Of a DNA stretch of 64,000 bases, positions 7,228-17,714 are shown in pieces. This DNA is from an uncultured Clostridia bacterium (lineage in GTDB: Bacteria; Bacillota; Clostridia; Oscillospirales; Ruminococcaceae). Location of the stretch: assembly GCA_947624675.1 (NCBI GenBank), contig CANQLI010000003.1, positions 1 to 64,000 on the forward strand, given 5' to 3'. Below the pieces are notes generated by a model. That model was not told the DNA's origin. It saw only the letters and a list, made by a program, of their open reading frames with translations, and did no database searches. Position 1 is the first letter of the stretch. Each line of letters opens with the position of its first letter. The position numbers were made by a program, and so were the translations under genes.

Positions 7228-9068
7228 TTAAGGCTCTGTGCGACTATGCGGACAAGCTTGAAGAAAATCAAAACGGTGACAAGCAGTCCGAGGGCTGGAG
7301 CAAACAGGATGTGCATTTTCAGATAAGGCTTACACCTGACGGAGATATTGAAAGTATTGTTGATGTGCGTAGAGAGGAAAAGACCTATGACAAAAAAGGT
7401 AAGGAAAAGATTCGGTTAGTTCCGATAAAGGTCGTCCTTCCGACAAGAACACAGAAAAGCAGTATATGTTCAAACTTTATTGAACATCGTCCGTATTATA
7501 TCTTTGGACTTTCGTATGACAAAGACGGGTTTTCCGCTGAATCGGAAAATAATCGGGCAAGAAAATCTCACAAAGCATTTGTGGAGCATGAGCTTAAATT
7601 TTTTAATGGTCTTAATTCTGAGATATGTACTGCATACAGAAGGTTTGTACAAAAGTGGAAGCCTGAAGATGAAACGCATAATGAGGCTCTGCTAAAGCTT
7701 GGAAAAGAATATAAAAACGCTTATTTTTGTTTTGGACTTGCAGGTGCAAGAGGAAACCTTGAAGAAGATGAGCAGTTTGTTGAAAAATACAACAATTATA
7801 TTCTCAATCAAAACGATAAAGCTGATTCTGATGACGAGTCAGAGCTTGCCGTTTGTGGAATTCTCGGAGAAAAGCTTCCAATCGCAAGGGTACATAACAA
7901 GATTAAGTTTCCCGGCGGAAATCCGACCGGCTGTGTTCTTGTGGGAATGAAGAAAGCAGCTTATGAGTCTTACGGTAAAACACAGTCGTATAACAGTAAT
8001 ATTTCTGAAAAAGCGATGAAAAAATATACATCTGCTCTGAACACACTTTTGGAAGATAAAAGACACAGGGTAATGTTTGATGAGCTTGTGGTATTGTTTT
8101 TTGCAATGAAGAAAGATGACAGTAAGGAGTGCGAGGCCTTTTCGTTTATGTATTCGTCCTCTGAAGATAAGGCACAGAATATGCTCAGTAGTACATTTAA
8201 TGATGCGTTGGGCGGTGTTACTTCTGATGAAGAGGCTATGCGTAAGCTTGAGGTCGATAAAGATGTTACATTCTATGTGGCGGGGCTGACGCCTAACAGT
8301 TCAAGAATTTGTCAGAAGTTTATCTACCACGATAAATTCGGACACATTTTGCATAATCTTATGCAGCATCAAAGAGACCTTAAGATAGGTACAAAGGAAA
8401 ATAATCAGATTTATTTTTCTTATATTAAAAAGGAACTTATTTCTCCGAATGCGACGAACGCAAAGATACCGCCGCCGCTTATGACAAGCATAATGCTTTC
8501 GGCGATAAACGGCAGCAATTATCCGAGAGAGCTGCTTGAAACGGTAGTGAGAAGGGTAAAGTGCGACAGCGATACGGATAAAAATAAATATGTAAAACTT
8601 AACCGTGTAAGAGCGGGTATTATCAAGGCTTGTCTTAACAGAAAAGCCAGATTATCAGGAAAAGAGGAGGAAATTAAAATGTCACTTAATATGAACAACA
8701 GAGGCCCTGCATATCTTTGCGGAAGACTATTTGCGGTTTATGAGAAGATTCAGACGCTTGCATCGGGCGGAGGACTTAACAGAACAATCGTGGATTCGTA
8801 TTTTGCTTCAGCAAGCACAAGACCGTCAAGAATAATGCCAAAGCTTTCGCATCTTGCACAGGTGCATATGAGAAAACTAGAGGCAAAAGATGTTGAAACT
8901 TATTATGAAATGATAAGCAGCATAATGGACAAGCTTGACAGCGATGTGTTTCCACAGACACTTGATCTTGATTCTCAAGGCGCATTTATAATTGGCTTTT
9001 ATCAGCAAAAAAGATATATCAAATATTTAGAAAAAAATAGAAACGGAAAGGAAGAAAATCATGAATAA
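7221..9068 (+). CDS. cas8c: Cas8c (Csd1), large subunit of type I-C Cascade
   Basis: Large subunit that recognises the PAM and opens target DNA. 615 aa, usual Csd1 length, starting MLIKALCDYADKL, a typical Csd1 N-terminus. The C-terminal quarter from residue 487 (SLNMNNRGPAYLCGRLFAVYEKIQ) is the conserved Csd1 C-terminal block that also serves as the small subunit when translated separately. It overlaps cas5c upstream and cas7c downstream by a few bases, so the operon is translationally coupled. No frameshift is seen. Confidence 0.95.
   Translation: MLIKALCDYADKLEENQNGDKQSEGWSKQDVHFQIRLTPDGDIESIVDVRREEKTYDKKGKEKIRLVPIKVVLPTRTQKSSICSNFIEHRPYYIFGLSYDKDGFSAESENNRARKSHKAFVEHELKFFNGLNSEICTAYRRFVQKWKPEDETHNEALLKLGKEYKNAYFCFGLAGARGNLEEDEQFVEKYNNYILNQNDKADSDDESELAVCGILGEKLPIARVHNKIKFPGGNPTGCVLVGMKKAAYESYGKTQSYNSNISEKAMKKYTSALNTLLEDKRHRVMFDELVVLFFAMKKDDSKECEAFSFMYSSSEDKAQNMLSSTFNDALGGVTSDEEAMRKLEVDKDVTFYVAGLTPNSSRICQKFIYHDKFGHILHNLMQHQRDLKIGTKENNQIYFSYIKKELISPNATNAKIPPPLMTSIMLSAINGSNYPRELLETVVRRVKCDSDTDKNKYVKLNRVRAGIIKACLNRKARLSGKEEEIKMSLNMNNRGPAYLCGRLFAVYEKIQTLASGGGLNRTIVDSYFASASTRPSRIMPKLSHLAQVHMRKLEAKDVETYYEMISSIMDKLDSDVFPQTLDLDSQGAFIIGFYQQKRYIKYLEKNRNGKEENHE
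8679..9068 (+). CDS. cas11c: Cas11c small subunit from an internal start in cas8c
   Basis: Inside cas8c, and in frame with it, an ATG at codon 487 is preceded by AGAGGAGG with an 8 bp spacer, one of the best ribosome binding sites in the locus and in a place where a normal gene does not need one. Translation from it gives a 129 aa helical protein, MSLNMNNRGPAYLCGR onward, sharing the cas8c stop. In other type I-C systems the small subunit Cas11 is known to be made this way. The site itself is seen directly; its use here is inferred. Confidence 0.82.
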   Translation: MSLNMNNRGPAYLCGRLFAVYEKIQTLASGGGLNRTIVDSYFASASTRPSRIMPKLSHLAQVHMRKLEAKDVETYYEMISSIMDKLDSDVFPQTLDLDSQGAFIIGFYQQKRYIKYLEKNRNGKEENHE

Positions 9069-9945
9069 GATGAATGCAATTAAAAACAAGTACGATTTCG
9101 TAATACTATTTGATGTCGAAAACGGAAACCCGAACGGTGATCCCGATTCGGCTAATATGCCGAGGACGGACCCCGAAACATCATATGGTATAGTTACAGA
9201 TGTTTGCTTAAAAAGAAAGATAAGAAATTATGTTGAGCTTACAAGGGAGGGCGAGGGAGGATACAATATTCTCATCAAGGCAGACCGCGCTCTTAACTCG
9301 AAATTCACCGAGGCTTATGATGCACTTGGACTTGAAAAGAAGCAAAAAGGCAAAAATTCTGATGATGTTAAAAAGGCCCAGGAGTATATATGCGATAATT
9401 ATTTTGATGTCCGCACATTCGGAGCGGTAATGAGTACAGGCGACGATCAATGCGGTATAGTAAGAGGACCTGTTCAGATAAATTTTGCAAAGAGCCTTGA
9501 CCCTGTATTCACTCAGGATATAACCGTAACAAGACAGGCAGTGACCACCGAAAAGGATTTTGAAGAAAAGAAAAAAAGTGAGATGGGAAAAAAGAGCTTT
9601 GTATCATACGGACTGTACCGTGCGGAAGGATATGTATCCGCAATGCTTGCGCAAAAGGTAACTGGATTCAGCGAGGATGACCTTGAGCTTTTATGGGAAG
9701 CAATTAAAAATATGTTTGAGAATGATCACAGTGCTGCAAGAGGAAAAATGTGTTTAAGAAAGCTTTATGTTTTCAAACATTCGTCGCCTATCGGAAATGC
9801 TCCTTCACATATTTTATTTGACAAGATAAAGGTTGAGAGAAAAGCTGGAGTTGAGTTCCCGAGAAGCTTTGAAGACTATGAAGTTAGTGTGGATAATAAA
9901 ATGCCGGAGGATGTCGAGCTTAAAGAGCTTATCGACAATATATGA
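9061..9945 (+). CDS. cas7c: Cas7c (Csd2), Cascade backbone subunit
   Basis: Forms the helical filament along the crRNA. 294 aa. The N-terminal NKYDFVILFDVENGNPNGDPDSANMPR segment is the family hallmark (Csd2/Csh2), followed by TDVCLKRKIRNYVE and the later VRTFGAVMSTG and RGPVQINFAKS blocks. It begins 8 bp before the cas8c stop and ends overlapping cas4 by 4 bp. Complete and apparently functional. Confidence 0.96.
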   Translation: MNKMNAIKNKYDFVILFDVENGNPNGDPDSANMPRTDPETSYGIVTDVCLKRKIRNYVELTREGEGGYNILIKADRALNSKFTEAYDALGLEKKQKGKNSDDVKKAQEYICDNYFDVRTFGAVMSTGDDQCGIVRGPVQINFAKSLDPVFTQDITVTRQAVTTEKDFEEKKKSEMGKKSFVSYGLYRAEGYVSAMLAQKVTGFSEDDLELLWEAIKNMFENDHSAARGKMCLRKLYVFKHSSPIGNAPSHILFDKIKVERKAGVEFPRSFEDYEVSVDNKMPEDVELKELIDNI

Positions 9946-10616
9946 CTGATCTTACCGTAAATATCCGCAGTATTCAGCATTATATGTATTGTCCGAGACG
10001 ATATGGACTTCTTGAACTTAACAAGGATTGGGGCGAAAATTATTTTGTAGCAAATGCCGGTATTTTACACGAGCATGTCCACGACAAAAGTCACAACTTT
10101 ACTGACAGTAAAAAAATAGTAAGGAGTGCGGTTGCGCTGTACAATGATGTTGACGAATACGATTTGTACGGCGTTGCCGACTGTATAGAATTTATCCGAT
10201 CTGATACGGGAGTTGAGATCGGTGAGCTTTGCGGAAAATATAATGTCAAAATAGTTGAATATAAACCTAGCTCACCCAGGGGGACTCCTTTTCGGGACAC
10301 TGATGCGATACAGGTATTTGCACAGAAGATATGTGCGGATTATATTTGGGGATGTGACAGCGAGGCGTTTTTATACTATTCTGATACAAGGAAGCGTGTA
10401 GCTCTTCCTTTTTCGGAGGAATTTGAAAAATACGATACACTACTTAAAAAGCTACTTTCAGAAATGCGAGAGGTTATGAGTAAAAATCAGATTCCTCCAA
10501 GAAGGAGAGGGCAAAAATGTTCCGGATGTTCGGTAAAGGATGTTTGTTTTCCTAAGGATAAGAGATTTTGTGTAAGAGAGGAAATAATGTCTATGAAGAG
10601 GGATTGTGACATATGA
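9942..10616 (+). CDS. cas4: Cas4 iron-sulfur nuclease for spacer acquisition
   Basis: RecB-like exonuclease/endonuclease that trims prespacers and selects PAM-bearing ends together with Cas1. 224 aa. C17 in YMYCPRR plus three C-terminal cysteines (CSGC then VCF) form the expected 4Fe-4S ligands. D80 in YGVADC and the VEYK motif (E106, K108) give the PD-(D/E)xK nuclease centre. The ATG overlaps the cas7c stop in ATATGA, and the end overlaps cas1 by 4 bp. All catalytic residues are present. Confidence 0.95.
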   Translation: MTDLTVNIRSIQHYMYCPRRYGLLELNKDWGENYFVANAGILHEHVHDKSHNFTDSKKIVRSAVALYNDVDEYDLYGVADCIEFIRSDTGVEIGELCGKYNVKIVEYKPSSPRGTPFRDTDAIQVFAQKICADYIWGCDSEAFLYYSDTRKRVALPFSEEFEKYDTLLKKLLSEMREVMSKNQIPPRRRGQKCSGCSVKDVCFPKDKRFCVREEIMSMKRDCDI

Positions 10617-11635
10617 GAAAGCTTCTTAATTCATTATACATTCTTGATGAAACAGCTTGGCTGACACTTGACGGTGAAAATATCGTCTGTAAGTGTGAGG
10701 ACAATGAAAAGTTTCGTATGCCGTTTTCAAATATAGAGGATATATATTGCTTTAGCTATTTTGGGTGTTCACCGGCTTTAATGGGAAAATGTGCTGAGTA
10801 TGGTATAAGCTTGAGCTTTTTTTCGCCCGGAGGAAAATTTCTTGCAAGAGTAACAGGCAAGACAAAGGGAAATATTCTTTTAAGGAAAGCACAGTTTGAG
10901 CAATTTGCTTCTCCCAATCTGCTAATGATACAAAATACAGTAGCTGCAAAGCTTTCGAACACAAGACATCTTATAAAGCGATCAATGAGAGATAATCCGC
11001 AACTTGACAGCGATGGTATGCTCAGTAAGTGCATTGAGTATCTTGAAAGCGGAATTGAACATGTATATGAAATGCGTGATACCGAAACAATTATGGGCGT
11101 TGAAGGAAGCTGTGCTAAAGCGTATTTTAATATTTTTGATAGACTGATCCTTCATCAGAAAAAGGATTTTTATTTGACATCACGGACTAAGCGACCGCCG
11201 CTTGACCCGGTTAATGCTGTTTTGTCATTTTTATATACAATTATGACAAGCGCTTATACTTCGGCGCTTGAAAGTGTCGGTCTTGACAGTTGTTATGGCT
11301 TTTATCACGCTTTGCGACCCGGAAGGAGCAGTCTTGCTTGTGATCTTGTAGAAGAGACTAGGTGTATAGTGGAGCGCCTGACAATAACGATGATAAACTT
11401 AAAAAAGCTGAGCATCAAAGATTTTGAAAAACAGGAAAGCGGAGCTGTAATGCTCAACAAAGACGGAAAGAAAAAAGTTCTCACAGCATGGCAGGAGAAA
11501 AAACGAACAACAATTATCCACCCTTATCTTAACGAAAAAATTCCTTTAGGACTTTTACCTTTCGTGCAAAGCGCATTGCTTGCAAAGCATATAAGAGGGG
11601 AAATCAATGAGTATCCGTGTTATTTATTAAAGTAG
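10613..11635 (+). CDS. cas1: Cas1 integrase (type I-C)
   Basis: Metal-dependent integrase that inserts new spacers at the leader end. 340 aa, matching Cas1c. The metal ligands are E164 (GVEGSCAKAYF), H232 (YGFYHALRPGR) and D244/E247 (ACDLVEETR), all intact. The N-terminal beta domain contains the usual SPALMGKCAEYGISLSFFSPGG segment. Translationally coupled to cas4. The large array and a duplicated spacer inside it suggest that the adaptation module has been active. Confidence 0.97.
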   Translation: MRKLLNSLYILDETAWLTLDGENIVCKCEDNEKFRMPFSNIEDIYCFSYFGCSPALMGKCAEYGISLSFFSPGGKFLARVTGKTKGNILLRKAQFEQFASPNLLMIQNTVAAKLSNTRHLIKRSMRDNPQLDSDGMLSKCIEYLESGIEHVYEMRDTETIMGVEGSCAKAYFNIFDRLILHQKKDFYLTSRTKRPPLDPVNAVLSFLYTIMTSAYTSALESVGLDSCYGFYHALRPGRSSLACDLVEETRCIVERLTITMINLKKLSIKDFEKQESGAVMLNKDGKKKVLTAWQEKKRTTIIHPYLNEKIPLGLLPFVQSALLAKHIRGEINEYPCYLLK

Positions 11636-11644
11636 GTGATTCAT

Positions 11645-11935
11645 ATGATGGTGCTTGTGAGTTATGATGTATCGGTAACAGATAACAATGGTAAGAGTCG
11701 ATTGCGAAAGGTTGCAAAAGAATGTACAAATTACGGTCAGCGTGTTCAGAATTCAGTTTTTGAAATAGATGTTGATTATGCAACATTTATTAAGTTCAAA
11801 GACAGGCTGGTAAAGCTTATAGATGAAAGGCACGACAGTTTAAGATTTTATTATCTCGGCAGTAACTGGAAGAGGCGCGTAGAGCATTATGGAGTAAAAG
11901 AAACATATGATACGGAAGGTGTGATAATAGTATAG
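11645..11935 (+). CDS. cas2: Cas2 (adaptation complex subunit)
   Basis: Small ferredoxin-fold protein bridging Cas1 dimers during spacer integration. About 97 aa from the ATG at 11645, which lies 6 bp after AGGTG; a GTG at 11636 directly after the cas1 stop is less likely. The beta strand MMVLVSYDVSV carries the conserved Asp, and the C-terminal half ends in GVIIV. It is the last cas gene, followed by 153 bp of leader. Confidence 0.94.
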   Translation: MMVLVSYDVSVTDNNGKSRLRKVAKECTNYGQRVQNSVFEIDVDYATFIKFKDRLVKLIDERHDSLRFYYLGSNWKRRVEHYGVKETYDTEGVIIV

Positions 11936-12088
11936 TTATAGTATGCGAACGGCAAATGAAATAGAATTCTCGGCACCTTCGCAGTAAATAACGGATTATA
12001 TATGAACATATTATGAATAAAATGTTTATATATTAAATACATTGTCCGCTCACAGTGGGATAGCGGTCCTAAATACACAACATTTAGG
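11936..12088 (+). promoter_or_regulatory. CRISPR leader
   Basis: A+T-rich gene-free stretch between cas2 and the first repeat; the degenerate terminal repeat at the other end of the array confirms that the leader lies here. It contains TATATT-like elements around 12027-12036 but no convincing -35/-10 pair. A small inverted repeat, CCGCT...AGCGG at about 12046-12066, lies just before the first repeat and could be an anchoring or promoter-proximal site (inference). Confidence 0.7.
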
Positions 12089-15000
12089 GTCACGCCCCTC
12101 GTGGGCGTGTGAGTTGAAATTTTCGACCAGTTTGCAATAGCTTTTTTCATGCCGTCACGCCCCTCGTGGGCGTGTGAGTTGAAATTGAAATTTTAGAAAG
12201 AAGGTATAAAACTATGACAAGTCACGCCCCTCGTGGGCGTGTGAGTTGAAATTTTTGCCGCTGTATCCATCTCTCCGCCCAGATTGTCACGCCCCTCGTG
12301 GGCGTGTGAGTTGAAATATCGTCGGTTGACATAGATTCCAGCAGTGGATTGTCACGCCCCTCGTGGGCGTGTGAGTTGAAATTCGTATGCTGACATAAAG
12401 AATATAAATGTAAATTCGTCACGCCCCTCGTGGGCGTGTGAGTTGAAATGATTTCTATTAAGCATAATGGACGGATAATAAATATGTCACGCCCCTCGTG
12501 GGCGTGTGAGTTGAAATTTATTAGAAAAAAGAGAAATAGCAGGAAAACCCGTCACGCCCCTCGTGGGCGTGTGAGTTGAAATTCAAGATTCGTCATTCAA
12601 AATCGGAAAAATTATTGGTCACGCCCCTCGTGGGCGTGTGAGTTGAAATTCTTATCGGGCGGGATTGCTATTCCGCCCGAATAGTCACGCCCCTCGTGGG
12701 CGTGTGAGTTGAAATCGATAATAAATGGGATTTTTGTATCATTGCTAGCGTCACGCCCCTCGTGGGCGTGTGAGTTGAAATAACGCTTGGGCGGCTAGCA
12801 ACACAGTTGTATAAAGTCACGCCCCTCGTGGGCGTGTGAGTTGAAATTCTTTTTCGCTTCCGCTAACTGACTCATTAGGTGTCACGCCCCTCGTGGGCGT
12901 GTGAGTTGAAATTATCTCACCTGTATCCTTGTCAATTGCCTTTAAGGTCACGCCCCTCGTGGGCGTGTGAGTTGAAATCATTATGTTGAATATATGGTGT
13001 TTCGAACAAAAGGTCACGCCCCTCGTGGGCGTGTGAGTTGAAATATTGAAAAACTAAATATGTCAAACAGTTTGCAGAGTCACGCCCCTCGTGGGCGTGT
13101 GAGTTGAAATTATTTATTTTATGGAAGTGATAAAATGTCAAAAAGTCACGCCCCTCGTGGGCGTGTGAGTTGAAATCTTCATTTACTAACGGCTTAACCA
13201 CTTCACTAAGTCACGCCCCTCGTGGGCGTGTGAGTTGAAATTTAACTGTGTAGAATTAGAAACATAATTTGTAATGTCACGCCCCTCGTGGGCGTGTGAG
13301 TTGAAATGTTCTAGTACATATCCGTCACCCCTTAAAAATTTGTCACGCCCCTCGTGGGCGTGTGAGTTGAAATTACGAAAAATAGGATTATCGTAACAAT
13401 CTAATGTAGTCACGCCCCTCGTGGGCGTGTGAGTTGAAATTGTACTGTATTAGAATTGTTACTACCTGCTAATGTCACGCCCCTCGTGGGCGTGTGAGTT
13501 GAAATAGATAACACATATCAACATACAATATATTTTGACGTCACGCCCCTCGTGGGCGTGTGAGTTGAAATCCACTGAAGAAGAGTTAGCAAATTATAAA
13601 TTTCCACGTCACGCCCCTCGTGGGCGTGTGAGTTGAAATACCTACAGTTGAAAAGATGTTCAATCGCCCAGAGTCACGCCCCTCGTGGGCGTGTGAGTTG
13701 AAATGGTGTGCCAACACCGAAGGGCGTGCAAGAAAACCCCGTCACGCCCCTCGTGGGCGTGTGAGTTGAAATTGCTTTTATACTCCAAAAATGCATAATA
13801 CAGCCCCGTCACGCCCCTCGTGGGCGTGTGAGTTGAAATAGGAACTGCGCGATGCTATTCGACAGGGTTAACGGTCACGCCCCTCGTGGGCGTGTGAGTT
13901 GAAATTAAGCGACTATGGGAAAAATATATAAATCCAGACGAGTCACGCCCCTCGTGGGCGTGTGAGTTGAAATTAAGCGACTATGGGAAAAATATATAAA
14001 TCCAGAGTCACGCCCCTCGTGGGCGTGTGAGTTGAAATCTTTGTTTTTGTTATATCGGCGGTTTTCACCGCCGAGTCACGCCCCTCGTGGGCGTGTGAGT
14101 TGAAATGTCGCCGTATACACCGATGACCCGTTTTTGCGTGGTCACGCCCCTCGTGGGCGTGTGAGTTGAAATGGTGTCACCCTCACCTGTACAGATAGCG
14201 ACATGTCGTCACGCCCCTCGTGGGCGTGTGAGTTGAAATATTTTCTGTTGCCTGCCTAACATAACTAGGGGACGCGTCACGCCCCTCGTGGGCGTGTGAG
14301 TTGAAATTTTTTGTGCGGTGGTGCAGACGATTGATGTCCCCGAGTCACGCCCCTCGTGGGCGTGTGAGTTGAAATTTTGGTTAGCTGTTTGCCTATCTGA
14401 TTCACGCCCGTCACGCCCCTCGTGGGCGTGTGAGTTGAAATTGGTCGCCCATCGGCGGATCGTATTTTCGTTTAGTCACGCCCCTCGTGGGCGTGTGAGT
14501 TGAAATTTCGAGTTGGAAACAATCAAAAAACAACATATGCGTCACGCCCCTCGTGGGCGTGTGAGTTGAAATTAAAAATGGTATGTTTAGATTTAAAAAT
14601 TTAGAGTGTCACGCCCCTCGTGGGCGTGTGAGTTGAAATTGGCTTTCTATCCTAAGTTGTCTAAGTCTATTCATAGTCACGCCCCTCGTGGGCGTGTGAG
14701 TTGAAATTTTCTTCGTTGCCGTAGGTTGTGACTGTTTTTTGTCACGCCCCTCGTGGGCGTGTGAGTTGAAATCTGCAGCCCTTGCTATGATTTGTCTGTC
14801 CTTTGCGTCACGCCCCTCGTGGGCGTGTGAGTTGAAATTTGTCAACAACAACTTCTTGCCCTTTTTCACGCTGTCACGCCCCTCGTGGGCGTGTGAGTTG
14901 AAATAGTTTTTCGTTTACCTCTTCGGCGATTTTGTCTGCGGTCACGCCCCTCGTGGGCGTGTGAGTTGAAATCTCCTTTTTCAGTTGTTTCCCAACCTGA

Positions 15001-17168
15001 TTAATACCGTCACGCCCCTCGTGGGCGTGTGAGTTGAAATGGATATTTTATTAAATGCATCTGTTGTTTCCCTATGTCACGCCCCTCGTGGGCGTGTGAG
15101 TTGAAATTATTTTTGCATAATTGATTTCCGCCGTTTCCGCTAAGTCACGCCCCTCGTGGGCGTGTGAGTTGAAATTATTTGCGAAAATTTCAGGTAGAAT
15201 CTGTAAACAGGTCACGCCCCTCGTGGGCGTGTGAGTTGAAATTGCCGGATGTACTAGGCATATCCGGCTGATGGAAGTCACGCCCCTCGTGGGCGTGTGA
15301 GTTGAAATTCGTCTCTATCAGATATCAAATATTCGTCTACTATGTCACGCCCCTCGTGGGCGTGTGAGTTGAAATCAATTGAAAGCCCAAAAGTATTTCG
15401 GACATCTGGTCACGCCCCTCGTGGGCGTGTGAGTTGAAATACGGATGTTGGAGCTACTCTTACTCGTAAAATTGTCACGCCCCTCGTGGGCGTGTGAGTT
15501 GAAATCTTTGGAGATGCGACACTTTACCTTGCCTAACTTGGGTCACGCCCCTCGTGGGCGTGTGAGTTGAAATTATTTTCTAAAAAGTCAAGTGTGATAA
15601 GGATGGAGTCACGCCCCTCGTGGGCGTGTGAGTTGAAATAATTCTTTGTAATCAATCAACTCAGAATAACAATGTCACGCCCCTCGTGGGCGTGTGAGTT
15701 GAAATTTTGTCTATCAGAAAAATACGACCTATTTTTGCCGTCACGCCCCTCGTGGGCGTGTGAGTTGAAATGTCATTTTTTAAAAAAGGAGAATTAAAAG
15801 ATTAAGTCACGCCCCTCGTGGGCGTGTGAGTTGAAATACAAATTACCATCGGCACCCATATAAACCATAAAAGTCACGCCCCTCGTGGGCGTGTGAGTTG
15901 AAATCGTCAACAAACGGCTCATAAGTAGAAAGTGCTCCCCGTCACGCCCCTCGTGGGCGTGTGAGTTGAAATTATGAAGCATTGGGGTACGGTAGTTTCG
16001 GAGAATAGTCACGCCCCTCGTGGGCGTGTGAGTTGAAATTAATACGGGGCTAGAAATGAAAGCAACTAAAGACCGTCACGCCCCTCGTGGGCGTGTGAGT
16101 TGAAATTAAGAGCGATGATGATGTATTGGATGTACTAGAAGTCACGCCCCTCGTGGGCGTGTGAGTTGAAATATGCGTTACCCGTGAACAGGCAGAGAAT
16201 CAACCTGTCACGCCCCTCGTGGGCGTGTGAGTTGAAATCCTCGGCAGGGCGGTAAGAGACAGCAAAAACGCACGTCACGCCCCTCGTGGGCGTGTGAGTT
16301 GAAATTAAGTTTCGCCGTAAAGTATGTGCCTGTTTTTGAGGTCACGCCCCTCGTGGGCGTGTGAGTTGAAATATAGGCAAAAACGGCAGATTTCGGTCTG
16401 AATATGAGGGTCACGCCCCTCGTGGGCGTGTGAGTTGAAATCATTCACGGTGTAGATGCGCTGACCCTGATATAGTCACGCCCCTCGTGGGCGTGTGAGT
16501 TGAAATCCGTGTAATATACGGCGCAGTATCGCCCGAGGCAAGTCACGCCCCTCGTGGGCGTGTGAGTTGAAATTTCGGCAGGCACAAAAATAAAATAGGC
16601 GCAGACGTCACGCCCCTCGTGGGCGTGTGAGTTGAAATTTTTTCTAGCTTCAGATATTTTTAAAAATCCCGGTCACGCCCCTCGTGGGCGTGTGAGTTGA
16701 AATCATAATCTAATTGGTTCTTTTATCTCATTACCACGTCACGCCCCTCGTGGGCGTGTGAGTTGAAATTTATGTACATTCTATCAAAGTCGTAAGGGTA
16801 CATTCGTCACGCCCCTCGTGGGCGTGTGAGTTGAAATGGTAAGCATAGCTGCTGTCATAATTCTGTTGCCACGTCACGCCCCTCGTGGGCGTGTGAGTTG
16901 AAATAGCTTTCCGCTGATTGACCGCTGCGACTGATGGCGTCACGCCCCTCGTGGGCGTGTGAGTTGAAATGGGACTGGCGTCAACAGGAGTAAACCAGAT
17001 TGGGTCACGCCCCTCGTGGGCGTGTGAGTTGAAATTGCCGTTATCTGACCGTTTAACTGCGCTAGCGTTGGTCACGCCCCTCGTGGGCGTGTGAGTTGAA
17101 ATTCAATGCCAAAATGCGCGATATTGTAAACCCACAGTCACGCCCTTTGTGGGCGTGTGAGTTGAAAT
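12089..17168 (+). CRISPR. Type I-C CRISPR array, 77 repeats and 76 spacers
   Basis: A 32 bp repeat begins GTCACGCCCC and ends GTGAGTTGAAAT; its middle forms the stem CACGCCC/GGGCGTG around CTCGT. I counted 77 copies by hand, with spacers mostly 33-37 nt (mean about 34). All copies read as identical except the last (17137-17168), which has T at positions 10 and 12, marking the trailer end. Transcription is therefore left to right. Spacers 28 (13906-13941) and 29 (13974-14006) share their first 33 nt exactly. The GTTGAAAT end becomes the 5' handle of the crRNA after Cas5c cleavage. Short ORFs across the array are translations of the repeat, not genes. Confidence 0.99.
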
Positions 17169-17248
17169 TTTTCATACATATAGCTGTAACTTGCAGGAAA
17201 AATTGCCACATAAAGAATATTCTGCAAGGATGATAAAAGGCTCAAACT

Positions 17249-17386
17249 ATGCTTAAATCCAAAACCTTTATGATATACTTTTATATATTTATATGTAGGA
17301 TCAGTCTTGTGGTATATTCTGATGGTGCAGAGTACATTGCAGAGGTAGGAATGGATTTTAGAATGACGAAAAGTCTGAAAAGTTAA
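17249..17386 (+). pseudogene. Short ORF downstream of the array, possible gene remnant
   Basis: A 45-codon frame, MLKSKTFMIYFYIF onward, ending ...DFRMTKSLKS and stopping 18 bp before the next gene. I see no good ribosome binding site before its ATG, and the second half (from VVYSDGAEYIAEVG) looks more protein-like than the first, so it may be the 3' end of a gene truncated by growth or insertion of the CRISPR locus. The preceding gap (17169-17248) holds only a weak inverted repeat, CTTGCAG at 17190 with CTGCAAG at 17222, and no T-run. I do not recognise the protein. Confidence 0.25.
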
Positions 17387-17404
17387 AGGAAAGGGGCTTT
17401 GTAG

Positions 17405-17629
17405 ATGAAACTTAGATTAAACAGTGAACAGACTAGGCTTATAAATAAAATACTTCCACAGATAGATTTAGATTCCGATTTAACGGATGATGAACTTATT
17501 CTTATGGAAGATGAGTTGGGAGATTATTTGACATTACATTGTTTGGATGAAGATTATGAACCAAATCGTGAAGGCATAGTTTGTGAGGATATTTTAGAAA
17601 TACTTGGTAACATACCGTTAGACGCATAA
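17405..17629 (+). CDS. Small acidic hypothetical protein
   Basis: 74 aa, rich in Asp, Glu and Leu, with the body LDSDLTDDELILMEDELGDYL. No signal peptide or membrane segment. Translation is supported by AAAGGAAAGGGG about 7 bp before the ATG. It lies between the CRISPR array and the rpoB promoter, and a strong terminator follows within 90 bp. The acidic helical composition would suit an antitoxin, anti-factor or immunity-type partner, but no family is recognised, so this is only a possibility. Confidence 0.6.
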   Translation: MKLRLNSEQTRLINKILPQIDLDSDLTDDELILMEDELGDYLTLHCLDEDYEPNREGIVCEDILEILGNIPLDA

Positions 17630-17714
17630 ACCCTTTGACAGAAAAATCAGGAGTAATTTTAAATACCCGACAATTCTAAGTGCATCTATCGGATCCAGTA
17701 AATTATATCGGTAG

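Noticed and set aside
12222-17075. Open reading frames across the array with recurrent FNSHAHEGRD, STHTPTRGVT or FQLTRPRGA peptides
   Set aside because: They are translations of the CRISPR repeat in its minus-strand frames; the array structure explains them fully.
12089-17168. Spacers targeting the phage-like module in this window
   Set aside because: I noticed no match while reading, but I could not compare 76 spacers systematically, so no claim is made either way.
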